A stretch of DNA of 64,000 nucleotides. Origin: Planctomycetaceae bacterium (GTDB lineage: Bacteria > Planctomycetota > Planctomycetia > Planctomycetales > Planctomycetaceae). Under the pieces are notes generated by a model that made no database searches, was not told the DNA's origin, and was given only the letters and a program-made list of their open reading frames with translations. The stretch lies in assembly GCA_002726205.1 (NCBI GenBank), contig PBSL01000037.1, positions 1 to 64,000 on the forward strand, read 5' to 3'. The translations under genes were made by a program, and so were the position numbers. Shown here one piece after another: positions 35,378 to 44,202 of this stretch. Position 1 is the stretch's first letter; every line of letters begins with the position of its first letter.

Positions 35378-36763
35378 ATGACGACACCGATCCATTTCCC
35401 CGGTGAAGATCAATCCAACGTCGCCCGACGGATCATCGCCACGCAGGAACCGCTGGCACTGCGAACATTCACACCCAGCCTGGCCGTGCTGGCTCGTTCG
35501 GCCGGCGTGTTTCACTGGACCCCCGAGGGACGGCGGCTCTACGACTACACCTCCGGCGTCCTCGTCGCCAACCTCGGCCACAACCCCCGCAACTGGCTGA
35601 AACGCCTGGCCGACTTGATGGGCTGGAACGCCGAAACACTCTCCGGCGGAGAGGGGTATGCCGAGGCCGCGACGCTGACCGCCTACAACGCGGTGACCGA
35701 GTTGGAGACCGCCGCCGTGGAACGGCTGCTGGCCAACGTCGCTGCCAGTCCCGGCGGCGAACGGCTCGATTCGGTCTGCTGGGCCGCGTCGGGATCGGAA
35801 GCCGTCCAGAAGGCTCTCTGGGCCTGCCTGCACCATGCCCCCGACCGGGATACGATTCTCGCGACCCGCCACGGCTTCCACGGCAAGAAGGGACTCGCCG
35901 GAGCCGTCACCGGCTGCGAGTCCGATGCCGACCGTGACCGGCGTGTCCGTTTCCTCAGCTTCCCGATGGACGACTGGGACGATCTCGACTGCTACGACGG
36001 GGAACTCGACCTGGCTCCCTACCGCGACGAACTCGAACGCCTCTGGGATGAACTCGGGACATCCATCGGCACGCTGATCACCGAACCCTATCTCGGCGGC
36101 GGCGGCAGCTATCACCCCCCGGCCGCCTACCTGCAACTGCTCGAGACGTTCTGCCGTGAACACGATATCCTGTTCGTGCTCGACGAGGTCCAGTCGAACT
36201 TCGGCCGCACCGGGCGGATGTATGCCTTCGAGAAATACGGGATTGCTCCCGACTTCGTGACGCTGGGCAAGGGACTCGGTAACGGCATTCCCGTCAGTGC
36301 CGTCGTCGGCCGCAGTGACATCCTGGCCAGCCTCAAGTACGGCGAAGCCTCCGATACCTGGAGTGCCAACCCGATCGCCAGCGCGGCCGTCATTGCGACG
36401 CTCGACGAGTTCGAGGCATCCGACGTGCTCGAACACACCCGGCAACTCGAACCGCTCTTCTTCAGCGAGCTGAACCGGTTGAAAGAGACCGGGGTCATCA
36501 CGAAGGTCCGCGGCGAAGGCATGGTCTACGGGATCGAGTGCAACGATGTCGGGTCGACCGCGGCTGCAGATGTCGCCAACGCGATCGTCGAGACCTGCTA
36601 CCTCGGCGGCGAGGGAGGCGAGGGGATCCACCTGCTGGGCCCGTTGGCCGGCACCGTGGTGAGAATCAGTCCCCCGATGACGATCACCGAGGACGAAGCA
36701 AGGACGTCGCTGGCGTTGCTGATGGAACTGGTCAGCCGGGTGGGCGAGTCGCTGGCGAGTTGA
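35378..36763 (+). CDS. Class III PLP-dependent aminotransferase
   Basis: This is a 461-residue fold-type I enzyme. Landmarks are [53 protein letters not shown] and the PLP Lys298 in TLGKGLGNG. The substrate is undecided among ornithine, diaminobutyrate, 4-aminobutyrate and sugar-ketone types. The start at ATG 35378 fits an N-terminus of normal length; an earlier frame start at 34901 would overlap the oxidoreductase gene. It lies 88 bp ahead of lysS. Confidence 0.88.
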   Translation: MTTPIHFPGEDQSNVARRIIATQEPLALRTFTPSLAVLARSAGVFHWTPEGRRLYDYTSGVLVANLGHNPRNWLKRLADLMGWNAETLSGGEGYAEAATLTAYNAVTELETAAVERLLANVAASPGGERLDSVCWAASGSEAVQKALWACLHHAPDRDTILATRHGFHGKKGLAGAVTGCESDADRDRRVRFLSFPMDDWDDLDCYDGELDLAPYRDELERLWDELGTSIGTLITEPYLGGGGSYHPPAAYLQLLETFCREHDILFVLDEVQSNFGRTGRMYAFEKYGIAPDFVTLGKGLGNGIPVSAVVGRSDILASLKYGEASDTWSANPIASAAVIATLDEFEASDVLEHTRQLEPLFFSELNRLKETGVITKVRGEGMVYGIECNDVGSTAAADVANAIVETCYLGGEGGEGIHLLGPLAGTVVRISPPMTITEDEARTSLALLMELVSRVGESLAS

Positions 36764-36851
36764 CACTCGCATTGACCTACCTCCCTGTTTCCCGGATGAT
36801 CTCGCAATTCGCAGGCACTCCCCACAAGGTCTTTCCCGCGGACCTTGCCCC

Positions 36852-38351
36852 ATGAACACCAGAAAACCCGATCGTCTCGAAGCCGCGCGACTGGAGAAGT
36901 TGCACAGGATCGAGGAACTGGGACTGGATCCCTGGGGACAGCGCTTCGACGATCATATCCCCATCGACGAGGCCCGTCGGCGATGCCCGGCCGAGGCGGG
37001 CACCGACGGCGACGTGGTCCGCGTGGCCGGACGGATCATGCTGCGAAACAACCGTGGCAAATTGAAGTTCTACCACGTCCAGGACTGGACCGGACGGATC
37101 CAGTTGATGGTCTCACGGGGAGATCTTTCCGAGGAACAATGGGAACTGATCGGGGCACTGGACCTGGGCGACCTGGTCGGCATCGACGGCCGCCTGCGGG
37201 TGTCGCAGACCGGCGAAAAGACGATCTTCGCCGAGAAGATCACGATGCTCTGCAAGTCGCTGGCTCAACCACCGGAGAAATTTCACGGTGCCCGGGACAC
37301 CGAGATGCTGCTCAGGCAGCGATCGATCGACCTGATCTACAACGAGGGCGTGCTCGCGAGGATGCTCAAGCGGACCCGCATCATCCACTCGATCCGCCAG
37401 ACGCTCTCCGGGCAGGGATTCGTCGAGGTCGAAACGCCCGTGTTGCACTCGGTCGCCGGTGGAGCGGCGGCCCGGCCGTTCATCACCGCGCACAACACGC
37501 TGGGCATCGAGCTGTACATGCGGATTGCACTCGAGCTGCACCTGAAACGGCTGATGGTCGGGGGGGTCGAGCGGGTGTATGAAATCGGGCGGGTGTTTCG
37601 CAACGAGGGCATCGATGCGACGCACAATCCCGAGTTCACGATGATCGAGATCTACCAGGCCTACGGTGACTACCGATCGATGATGGACCTGACCGAGCGG
37701 ATCGTCGTCGAAGCGGCCGAGGCGCTGGGCGAGGGTCTGGTGCTGCCGTGGGGTGAGGAACGGATCGACTTCACCCCGCCCTGGCCGCGACGCTGCTACG
37801 CCGAGCTGTTCGAAGAACATGCCGGCTGTCCGATGAACGACCCAGCCGCGGTGGCCGAGGTGGCCAAGCGACTCGGGATCGAGACCGACGGTGTCCACCC
37901 GGATGTCGTGATCAACGACGTCTTCGAAGCAACCGTCGAAGACGCGTTGGTGGGACCAATCTTCGTAACCGATTACCCGGCCAGCCTCTGTCCCCTGACC
38001 AAGCGAAAGGCCGATGATCCCAACGTCGCCGAGAGGTTCGAACTGTTCATCCAGGGCATGGAACTGGCCAACGCCTACACCGAACTCAACGATCCACGCT
38101 TGCAGGAAGAACTCTTCCAGACCCAGTTGGACGGCCTCGATGAAGAAGACTCGATGGCCAAGACCGACAGCGACTTCCTGACCGCCCTGAAAGTCGGCAT
38201 GCCGCCGGCTGGCGGGCTGGGGATCGGCATCGATCGCCTGGTCATGCTGCTGACGGACAGCCGCACGATCCGGGACGTGATCTTCTTCCCACTACTCCGC
38301 CCCGAATCGGTCGGAGGTCCTCCGGCCGAAACCCCGGCTGGAACAAGCTGA
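36852..38351 (+). CDS. lysS: Lysyl-tRNA synthetase, class II
   Basis: This is a 499-residue LysS. The N-terminal OB-fold anticodon-binding domain has [20 protein letters not shown]. Class II core motifs are motif 1 around [20 protein letters not shown], motif 2 [20 protein letters not shown] and motif 3 [13 protein letters not shown]. It charges tRNA-Lys. It is 36 bp upstream of the LolC/E-like permease gene. Confidence 0.97.
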   Translation: MNTRKPDRLEAARLEKLHRIEELGLDPWGQRFDDHIPIDEARRRCPAEAGTDGDVVRVAGRIMLRNNRGKLKFYHVQDWTGRIQLMVSRGDLSEEQWELIGALDLGDLVGIDGRLRVSQTGEKTIFAEKITMLCKSLAQPPEKFHGARDTEMLLRQRSIDLIYNEGVLARMLKRTRIIHSIRQTLSGQGFVEVETPVLHSVAGGAAARPFITAHNTLGIELYMRIALELHLKRLMVGGVERVYEIGRVFRNEGIDATHNPEFTMIEIYQAYGDYRSMMDLTERIVVEAAEALGEGLVLPWGEERIDFTPPWPRRCYAELFEEHAGCPMNDPAAVAEVAKRLGIETDGVHPDVVINDVFEATVEDALVGPIFVTDYPASLCPLTKRKADDPNVAERFELFIQGMELANAYTELNDPRLQEELFQTQLDGLDEEDSMAKTDSDFLTALKVGMPPAGGLGIGIDRLVMLLTDSRTIRDVIFFPLLRPESVGGPPAETPAGTS

Positions 38352-38386
38352 CCGAACTCGCTGCTACGCCACGGCAAGGGACTGCC

Positions 38387-40189
38387 ATGTACAAGATTCT
38401 GCTCTGCCTCCGCTACCTGCGAACACGCTGGATCGCGATGGCCAGCATCATCAGCGTGATGCTCGGCGTCGCCACGATGATTGTCGTCAACAGCGTGATG
38501 GCCGGTTTTGCCACCGAGATGCGGGAACGGATCCACGGCATCCTTGCCGACGTCGTCCTGGAAACACACACCCTCGACGGCGATCCCGACGCGGCGGCAC
38601 GGATGAGGGAAATCCAGGACGTGGCCGGCGAGTACATCGAGGCGATGACCGCGACAGTCGAGGTCTACGGAATGGTCAGTTTCAAGTACCGCGGTCAGGT
38701 GATCACCCGCCCGGTCACGCTGATCGGAATCGACCCGCAGACCAAGGCGGCCGTCAGCCCGCTGGTGACCAATCTCTCCTCCTTCACCAGCGGCCGACGA
38801 TTGGGATTGAAATTCGGCCCCGAATCATCGAACTGCCAGGTTATCGCGGTCACGCCCGACAGTGCCGCGGCGATTGCAGGGCTGGAGAACGGCGACGTGA
38901 TCACCGCCTGCAACGGTGACTCGGTCGAGTACACCCGCGACCTCTCCTCGCAGCTGAAGAACTCGATTCACCAACCAACCGTCTCGCTGGCCGTGCGGCG
39001 CGGCAAACGTTCCCTGGTCCTCAAAGTGAAAATCCCTCGTCCGTCGTGGGACCTGACCGCCGATGCACGAGCACACCGTCGCACCCTGATCGAACTCGAG
39101 CGGAGACGAATCGAGTGGAATCGTCCCCGCGAGATCCTCCCTGCCGGAGGAACCCCGCTGCCGCCACCCGGTTTCGACGCGGGCCCCTCCTCGGCACCGC
39201 CAACGGGCACGGCTGAACAGCTCACGCCGCCGTCCTCGCTGCCGGACGCCCCCGATCTCGACGCCCTCGATCCCCCCACGATCGCCGACGGTCACACGAC
39301 CGAAGATCCAGCCGCCTCGCTGCCGGCCTGCGTCTACCTGGGATCGGGTCTGATCGAGTTCCCGATGGAGGACAAGGAAACCGGAGAGATCCGCATCGAG
39401 CGCATGGTCCTGGCCGGTGAGGACGTCCGGATCACGACGGTTTCAGCCGGTCGTCCCCCCGAACCCCGGCACTTCACGGCAACCGTCATCGATGTCTTCA
39501 AGAGCGGGATGAGCGAGTACGACTCGAACCTTGTCTTCTGCAACCTCGAGGAACTTCAGCAACGCCGCGGCATGGTCGATCCCTCGACCGGCGATCGTGC
39601 CGTCACGTCGATCCAGATCAAGCTCAAGGACTTCAAGCACGCCGACACCGTCATCAAACGCCTGCGGGCCGCCTTTCCAGCCCACATCTACTCGGTCCGC
39701 ACCTGGCAGCAGAAACAGGGTCCACTGCTGGCAGCCGTCGAACTCGAGACCGGAATCCTCAACATCCTGCTGTTCCTGATCATCACCGTCGCCGGCTTCG
39801 GCATCCTGGCCATCTTCTACATGATCGTTGTCGAGAAGACCCGCGACATCGGGATCCTGAAGGCGCTGGGAGCAAGCTCGCGCGGGGTGATGTCGATCTT
39901 CCTGGGCTACGGCATCGCCCTGGGCATCGTCGGCAGCGGCGTCGGCGTGCTGCTGGGGCTGGTCTTTGTCTGGTACATCAACGAGATCGAATCGGGCATC
40001 ACCTGGCTGCTGGGTCGGAAGGTCTTTGACGAAACGATCTACTACTTCCCGGAGATCCCCACGGCGGTCGATCCTTTCACGGTCGCCTGGATTGCACTGG
40101 GCGCCGTGGGCATTGCCGTCCTGGCCAGCATCCTGCCGGCTCGCCGGGCGGCGAAGCTGCATCCCGTCGAGGCCTTGCGCCACGAATAA
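38387..40189 (+). CDS. LolC/E-like ABC permease with an inserted PDZ domain
   Basis: This is a 600-residue inner-membrane permease of the MacB/FtsX (LolC/E) type. An N-terminal membrane helix (about 16-44) leads into a large periplasmic domain, then three C-terminal helices (ILLFLIITVAGFGILAIF, LGYGIALGIVGSGVGVLLG, VAWIALGAVGIAVLASIL) and the tail RRAAKLHPVEALRHE. Within the periplasmic part, about residues 146-216 read as a PDZ domain (VTPDSAAAIAGLENGDVITA, then NGDSV). A Pro/Ala-rich linker of about 90 residues follows. Family length is usually near 400, so about 200 residues are additional. It is 19 bp upstream of the matching ATPase gene. Confidence 0.9.
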   Translation: MYKILLCLRYLRTRWIAMASIISVMLGVATMIVVNSVMAGFATEMRERIHGILADVVLETHTLDGDPDAAARMREIQDVAGEYIEAMTATVEVYGMVSFKYRGQVITRPVTLIGIDPQTKAAVSPLVTNLSSFTSGRRLGLKFGPESSNCQVIAVTPDSAAAIAGLENGDVITACNGDSVEYTRDLSSQLKNSIHQPTVSLAVRRGKRSLVLKVKIPRPSWDLTADARAHRRTLIELERRRIEWNRPREILPAGGTPLPPPGFDAGPSSAPPTGTAEQLTPPSSLPDAPDLDALDPPTIADGHTTEDPAASLPACVYLGSGLIEFPMEDKETGEIRIERMVLAGEDVRITTVSAGRPPEPRHFTATVIDVFKSGMSEYDSNLVFCNLEELQQRRGMVDPSTGDRAVTSIQIKLKDFKHADTVIKRLRAAFPAHIYSVRTWQQKQGPLLAAVELETGILNILLFLIITVAGFGILAIFYMIVVEKTRDIGILKALGASSRGVMSIFLGYGIALGIVGSGVGVLLGLVFVWYINEIESGITWLLGRKVFDETIYYFPEIPTAVDPFTVAWIALGAVGIAVLASILPARRAAKLHPVEALRHE

Positions 40190-40208
40190 CCTCGAGAGGT
40201 CCCGAGAG

Positions 40209-41030
40209 ATGAGCACACCACTGGATGCCAGCCAGCAGCCGCGATCGATCGGCGCCACCGGCTCCGAGAATTCCATCTCGATGATCCCGGAACCGCCGGC
40301 GGTCACGGCTCCGGTGGAGCCGGAAGCGGCCCGCCTGGAATGCGTGGCGTTGGAAAAGGCCTTCCGCAAAGGAGACCACGTCATCCCGGTCCTGCGGGGT
40401 GTCGATATCGACGTGGCCCCCGGCGAATTCCTGTCGATCGTCGGCCAATCCGGTTCGGGCAAGAGTACCCTGTTGCACGTGATGGGGCTGTTGGACGTGC
40501 CAAGCGTCGGTGAGGTGCACTGTGATGGACGGCGGATCGACAACCTGCCCGAGAGTCAACGGGACCGGTTGCGCAACCGTGAGTTCGGGTTCATCTTCCA
40601 GTCCTACCACCTGCTTCCGGAACTGACATTGCTGGAGAATGTCGTCTCGCCGCTGTCGATCCGCTACTCGACCCTGGCCTGGTGGCAACACCGTCACCAG
40701 ATCCGCGACCAGGCAGCCGAAATCGTCGAAAAAGTCGGACTCGGCCATCGCCTCAAGCATCGGCCGGCCGAGTTGTCGGGCGGAGAAATGCAACGGACGG
40801 CTATCGCACGGGCGTTGATCGGCCAGCCGCGGGTGCTGTTGGCTGACGAGCCCACGGGGAATCTCGACTCGAACACCGGCCAGGAGATCATGTCGCTTTT
40901 GGCCAGCTTGAACGAGTTCGAGGGGCTGACTATCATCATGGTCACCCACGATGAACGGATCGCCTGCCGGGCTCACCGCACGGTGCGGCTGGGCGAGGGA
41001 AGGATCGAGATGGTGGGCCGGGCCGCCTAG
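40209..41030 (+). CDS. ABC transporter ATP-binding protein (LolD-like)
   Basis: This is a 273-residue ATPase. Walker A is GQSGSGKST (residues 79-87), the Q-loop FIFQSYHLLPELT, the signature LSGGEMQR, Walker B VLLADEPTGNLDS, and the switch His MVTHDE. It fits the LolD/MacB ATPase group and pairs with the PDZ-bearing permease encoded just upstream. Together they may move lipoproteins or another substrate out of the inner membrane. The start at 40209 has GAG bases ahead; a longer frame from 39966 overlaps the permease gene. The N-terminal 40 residues are an unusual Pro/Glu-rich extension. Confidence 0.92.
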   Translation: MSTPLDASQQPRSIGATGSENSISMIPEPPAVTAPVEPEAARLECVALEKAFRKGDHVIPVLRGVDIDVAPGEFLSIVGQSGSGKSTLLHVMGLLDVPSVGEVHCDGRRIDNLPESQRDRLRNREFGFIFQSYHLLPELTLLENVVSPLSIRYSTLAWWQHRHQIRDQAAEIVEKVGLGHRLKHRPAELSGGEMQRTAIARALIGQPRVLLADEPTGNLDSNTGQEIMSLLASLNEFEGLTIIMVTHDERIACRAHRTVRLGEGRIEMVGRAA

Positions 41031-41122
41031 GACGGGCAGCCGGGAGATTCGGTGACAGGACACACAGGCGGGTTCTGTCGTGTTTCACCGCCCCAGAACT
41101 ACGATCAGGTCCGTCCAGAACG

Positions 41123-41983
41123 ATGTCCAAGAGTGTCTACATCAACGGATCGCTCGTTCCCGCGGCCGAAGCGACCGTCAGCGTTTTTGATCACGGCCTG
41201 CTCTACGGCGACGGCGTGTTCGAAGGCATCCGTGTCTACGACGGCAACGTGTTCCTGCTCCAGGACCACGTCAACCGGTTGTACGAAAGCGCCCAGGCAA
41301 TTCGACTGTCGATCCCGATCACCAACGACCAGATGGTCGCGGCGGTCAACGACACGGTGACAGCCAATCAGATCAGCGACGGCTATGTCCGCCTGGTGGT
41401 CACCCGCGGAGCCGGCACACTGGGACTCGACATCCGCAAGACCAGCGACCCGGTCGTGATCATCATCGCCGACACGATCACGCTGTATCCGCCCGAGATC
41501 TACGAGAACGGCATGCCACTGGTCACGGCCAGCACGATTCGCAATCACCCGGGAGCACTCAATCCCAGGATCAAGTCGCTGAACTACCTCAACAACATCC
41601 TCGCCAAGATCGAGGGGACCGACGCCGGCTGTGTCGAGGCCTTGATGCTCAACCACAAGGGCGAGGTGGCCGAGTGCACCGGCGACAACGTGTTCATCAT
41701 CAAGAACGGCCTGATCCGGACACCACCGACTGACGCCGGGATCCTCGAAGGCATCACCCGCAACACGGTCATCGGCCTGGCCCGCGAAGCCGGGCACGAC
41801 GTGCGAGAGACAGCGCTGGTACGCCACGACATCTACACGTCCGACGAGTGTTTCCTGACCGGCACGGCCGCCGAGGTGATTGCTGTCGTCAGTCTCGACG
41901 GCCGCCAGATCGGCAGTGGCGTCCCCGGCCCGATCACACAGGACCTCCGCGACCGCTTCCAGTTGCTGACGCGAGGCGACTGA
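41123..41983 (+). CDS. ilvE: Branched-chain amino acid aminotransferase (class IV)
   Basis: This is a 286-residue fold-type IV PLP enzyme. VFDHGLLYGDGVFEGIRVY is the family N-terminal signature. The PLP lysine is Lys151 in RIKSLNYLNN. EVAECTGDNVFIIKNG and FLTGTAAEVIAVVSLDGRQI close the domain. It exchanges amino groups of Leu, Ile and Val with 2-oxoglutarate. D-amino-acid aminotransferase is a less likely reading given the NYLNN and GTAAE motifs. It is 92 bp after the ABC ATPase gene. Confidence 0.88.
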   Translation: MSKSVYINGSLVPAAEATVSVFDHGLLYGDGVFEGIRVYDGNVFLLQDHVNRLYESAQAIRLSIPITNDQMVAAVNDTVTANQISDGYVRLVVTRGAGTLGLDIRKTSDPVVIIIADTITLYPPEIYENGMPLVTASTIRNHPGALNPRIKSLNYLNNILAKIEGTDAGCVEALMLNHKGEVAECTGDNVFIIKNGLIRTPPTDAGILEGITRNTVIGLAREAGHDVRETALVRHDIYTSDECFLTGTAAEVIAVVSLDGRQIGSGVPGPITQDLRDRFQLLTRGD

Positions 41984-42072
41984 GCCGGGACGACATCCCG
42001 CGTTCCGGTAATCCGCCTCGCCTGATATCCTTGATGAAAAGAGAAGCTCCTGGCCCTCGGAGATCGACCACG

Positions 42073-42816
42073 ATGCCTCGTGCGGTGTTGGTTGTCCTGG
42101 CTGCCGTGACCGCCGTCGGCGTATTGACCGCCGCCGACGCCACAGACACGCGATCGGCCTCGCAGAAGGCACTGAAGCGGTTCAACCCGCTGATCGGGAA
42201 ATGGCGAGGGGTTGGCCAACCACGTCGTGGATCGGCCACGGGTGCCTGGAGCGAAAAATCCGAGTGGACCTGGGAATTCGACAAGAAAAAGAACTCTGTC
42301 GCAGTTCGCTACAAGTCGACCGGGACAAAGTTGCTGGCCGACGGGATTTTCGGCTACGACCCAGGCACCAGGCGATTCACGTTGCAGGCCACCTTCGCCG
42401 ACAAGACACGTCGTCGCTACACCGGTCGGGCTGACGCCACCGGCACGTTGATCCTGGAGTCAACACCCGACAAGAAAAACCAGGTCTACCGGCTGACGAT
42501 TCGCCAACTCAATTCCAAGAGAACCCTGGTGTTGCATGAACGGCGGCGGACCAAGAGCACGTTCTACACCCGGGTGGCCGGCATCGGGTACACGCGGTCC
42601 GGAACACGGCTGGCCGCGGCCAACACCGGCCCGCTGTGCATCGTCACCGAAGGCCGGGGAACGAGCAAGGTGAGCTACAAGGGCAAGACCTACTGGGTCT
42701 GTTGCAGTGGCTGCCGCGACGCGTTTCTCGAGGATCCGGAAGGAATCCTGGCCGAGGCGAAAAAACGCGAGGTCCAACGAAAGCGGAAGAAGGCCAAGAC
42801 GAACGGCTCGTCTTGA
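42073..42816 (+). CDS. Secreted protein with C-terminal YHS/TRASH-type metal domain
   Basis: This is a 247-residue protein. A signal peptide (PRAVLVVLAAVTAVGVLTAA) is followed by a beta-rich region starting FNPLIGKWRGVG, which looks like a DUF1579/lipocalin-type fold. The C-terminal YHS-like cluster is LCIVTEG, then YKGKTYWVCCSGCRDAF and EDPEG. YHS/TRASH modules bind copper or other soft metals. The final tail is Lys/Arg-rich. ATG 42073 is used since the leader begins there; an in-frame ATG at 42034 is also possible. It lies between ilvE and a DegT-family gene. Confidence 0.78.
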   Translation: MPRAVLVVLAAVTAVGVLTAADATDTRSASQKALKRFNPLIGKWRGVGQPRRGSATGAWSEKSEWTWEFDKKKNSVAVRYKSTGTKLLADGIFGYDPGTRRFTLQATFADKTRRRYTGRADATGTLILESTPDKKNQVYRLTIRQLNSKRTLVLHERRRTKSTFYTRVAGIGYTRSGTRLAAANTGPLCIVTEGRGTSKVSYKGKTYWVCCSGCRDAFLEDPEGILAEAKKREVQRKRKKAKTNGSS

Positions 42817-42866
42817 CCCTTCCGGGAACCGGTCCTACATTACCGCCCCCGCTTCCTCACCAGCGA

Positions 42867-44042
42867 ATGGACTCGCCCGTGGACGCCAACTCTCCCCCGG
42901 TCCCGTTTATCGACCTCGCCGCCCAACACGGTCCGATCGCCGACAAGCTGATCGCCGCAACCACCAGGATCCTCGACAGCGGGCAGTTCGTTCTCGGCCA
43001 GGAGGTCGCCGACTTCGAATCGGAAATCGCCGCCTACTGCGATGCCGCGTTCGCCGTCGGTTGTGCCTCGGGCACCGATGCTCTGATCCTGTCGTTGATG
43101 GCCCTGGAAATCGGCCCCGGCGACGAAGTGATCACCAGCCCCTTCACCTTTTTCGCCACCGCCGGGGCAATTCACCGCACGGGAGCCACACCGGTATTTG
43201 TTGATATCGAACCGGGCGGATTCAACATCGACGCCGACGCCGTCGCCGACGCGATCACACCCAACACCCGTGCCATCATTCCCGTGCACCTGTTCGGCCA
43301 AACTGCCGATATGGACGTCCTCTGGCGAACGGCTGTCGCCCACGACATCCCGATCATCGAAGATGCGTGCCAGGCGATCGGAGCCACCTTCCAGGGACGC
43401 CGGACGGGCGTCCTGGGGAAAATGGGGTGTTTCAGCTTCTTCCCGACCAAGAACCTGGGAGGCGCCGGCGATGGCGGGATCATCACGCTCGATGATGAGA
43501 AACTCGCCCAGCACCTCAGGCAACTGCGGATGCACGGCGACACGGGCGGTTACCACCACGTTACCGTCGGACTCAACAGCCGCCTCGATGCCCTCCAGGC
43601 AGCCTTCCTGCGAATCAAGCTCGTGGAACTCGAGGATTGGACCCGGCAGCGAATCGCCGCTGCCACGGACTACGACCGGTTGTTGTCCGAGCATGGCCTT
43701 TCCGACCGGATCACCTCACCGGTGACCTTCGACAACCGTCGACACGTCTTCAACCAGTACACGATTCGCGTCGCCGCCACTGATCGCGATCGTATCGTCA
43801 CCTCGCTCCGTGATGACGGAATCGGCTGCGCCGTCTACTACCCACTGCCCCTGCATCGCCAGCCCTGCTTCCACTCACTGGGCTATCCTCAAGGCAGTCT
43901 GCCGGAATCCGAGGCGGCTGCGGCCGAGGTGATCTCGCTGCCGATCGCTCCGGGCCTGGATAGCGTCGCCCGGGAACGCGTGATCGATCGTCTTGCCGCC
44001 GCCTGCGGCGGGGCCGCCTGCAAGCAACGACGGGCTGCCTGA
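42867..44042 (+). CDS. DegT/DnrJ/EryC1/StrS family aminotransferase
   Basis: This is a 391-residue PLP enzyme of the sugar aminotransferase family. Motifs are CASGTDALILSLMALEIGPG, ITSPFTFFATAGAI, IIEDACQAIGATF, the PLP Lys195 in FFPTKNLGG, and GLNSRLDALQAAFLRIKL. Members aminate nucleotide keto-sugars for surface polysaccharide or antibiotic sugars. A frame from 42636 overlaps the preceding gene, so ATG 42867 is taken. No other nucleotide-sugar genes are adjacent. Confidence 0.93.
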   Translation: MDSPVDANSPPVPFIDLAAQHGPIADKLIAATTRILDSGQFVLGQEVADFESEIAAYCDAAFAVGCASGTDALILSLMALEIGPGDEVITSPFTFFATAGAIHRTGATPVFVDIEPGGFNIDADAVADAITPNTRAIIPVHLFGQTADMDVLWRTAVAHDIPIIEDACQAIGATFQGRRTGVLGKMGCFSFFPTKNLGGAGDGGIITLDDEKLAQHLRQLRMHGDTGGYHHVTVGLNSRLDALQAAFLRIKLVELEDWTRQRIAAATDYDRLLSEHGLSDRITSPVTFDNRRHVFNQYTIRVAATDRDRIVTSLRDDGIGCAVYYPLPLHRQPCFHSLGYPQGSLPESEAAAAEVISLPIAPGLDSVARERVIDRLAAACGGAACKQRRAA

Positions 44043-44202
44043 GCGACTGTAACGGTCGCAACGACAGGGCAGTTTCGCCATCTTGCCCAACCGGAGGTTC
44101 GTCACGGAATCGAAGGGCGGCAACTGCCTTGGCCATCCGCGGAGACTCGCAGCGGGCAGTAGACTTCAAGTGGACAAACACCCGGGCCGAAGGTCTCTAG
44201 CA

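Noticed and set aside
35324-36859. Long minus-strand open frame of 511 codons opposite the class III aminotransferase
   Set aside because: It is antisense to a convincing PLP enzyme with all motifs, and its own translation shows no recognisable fold.
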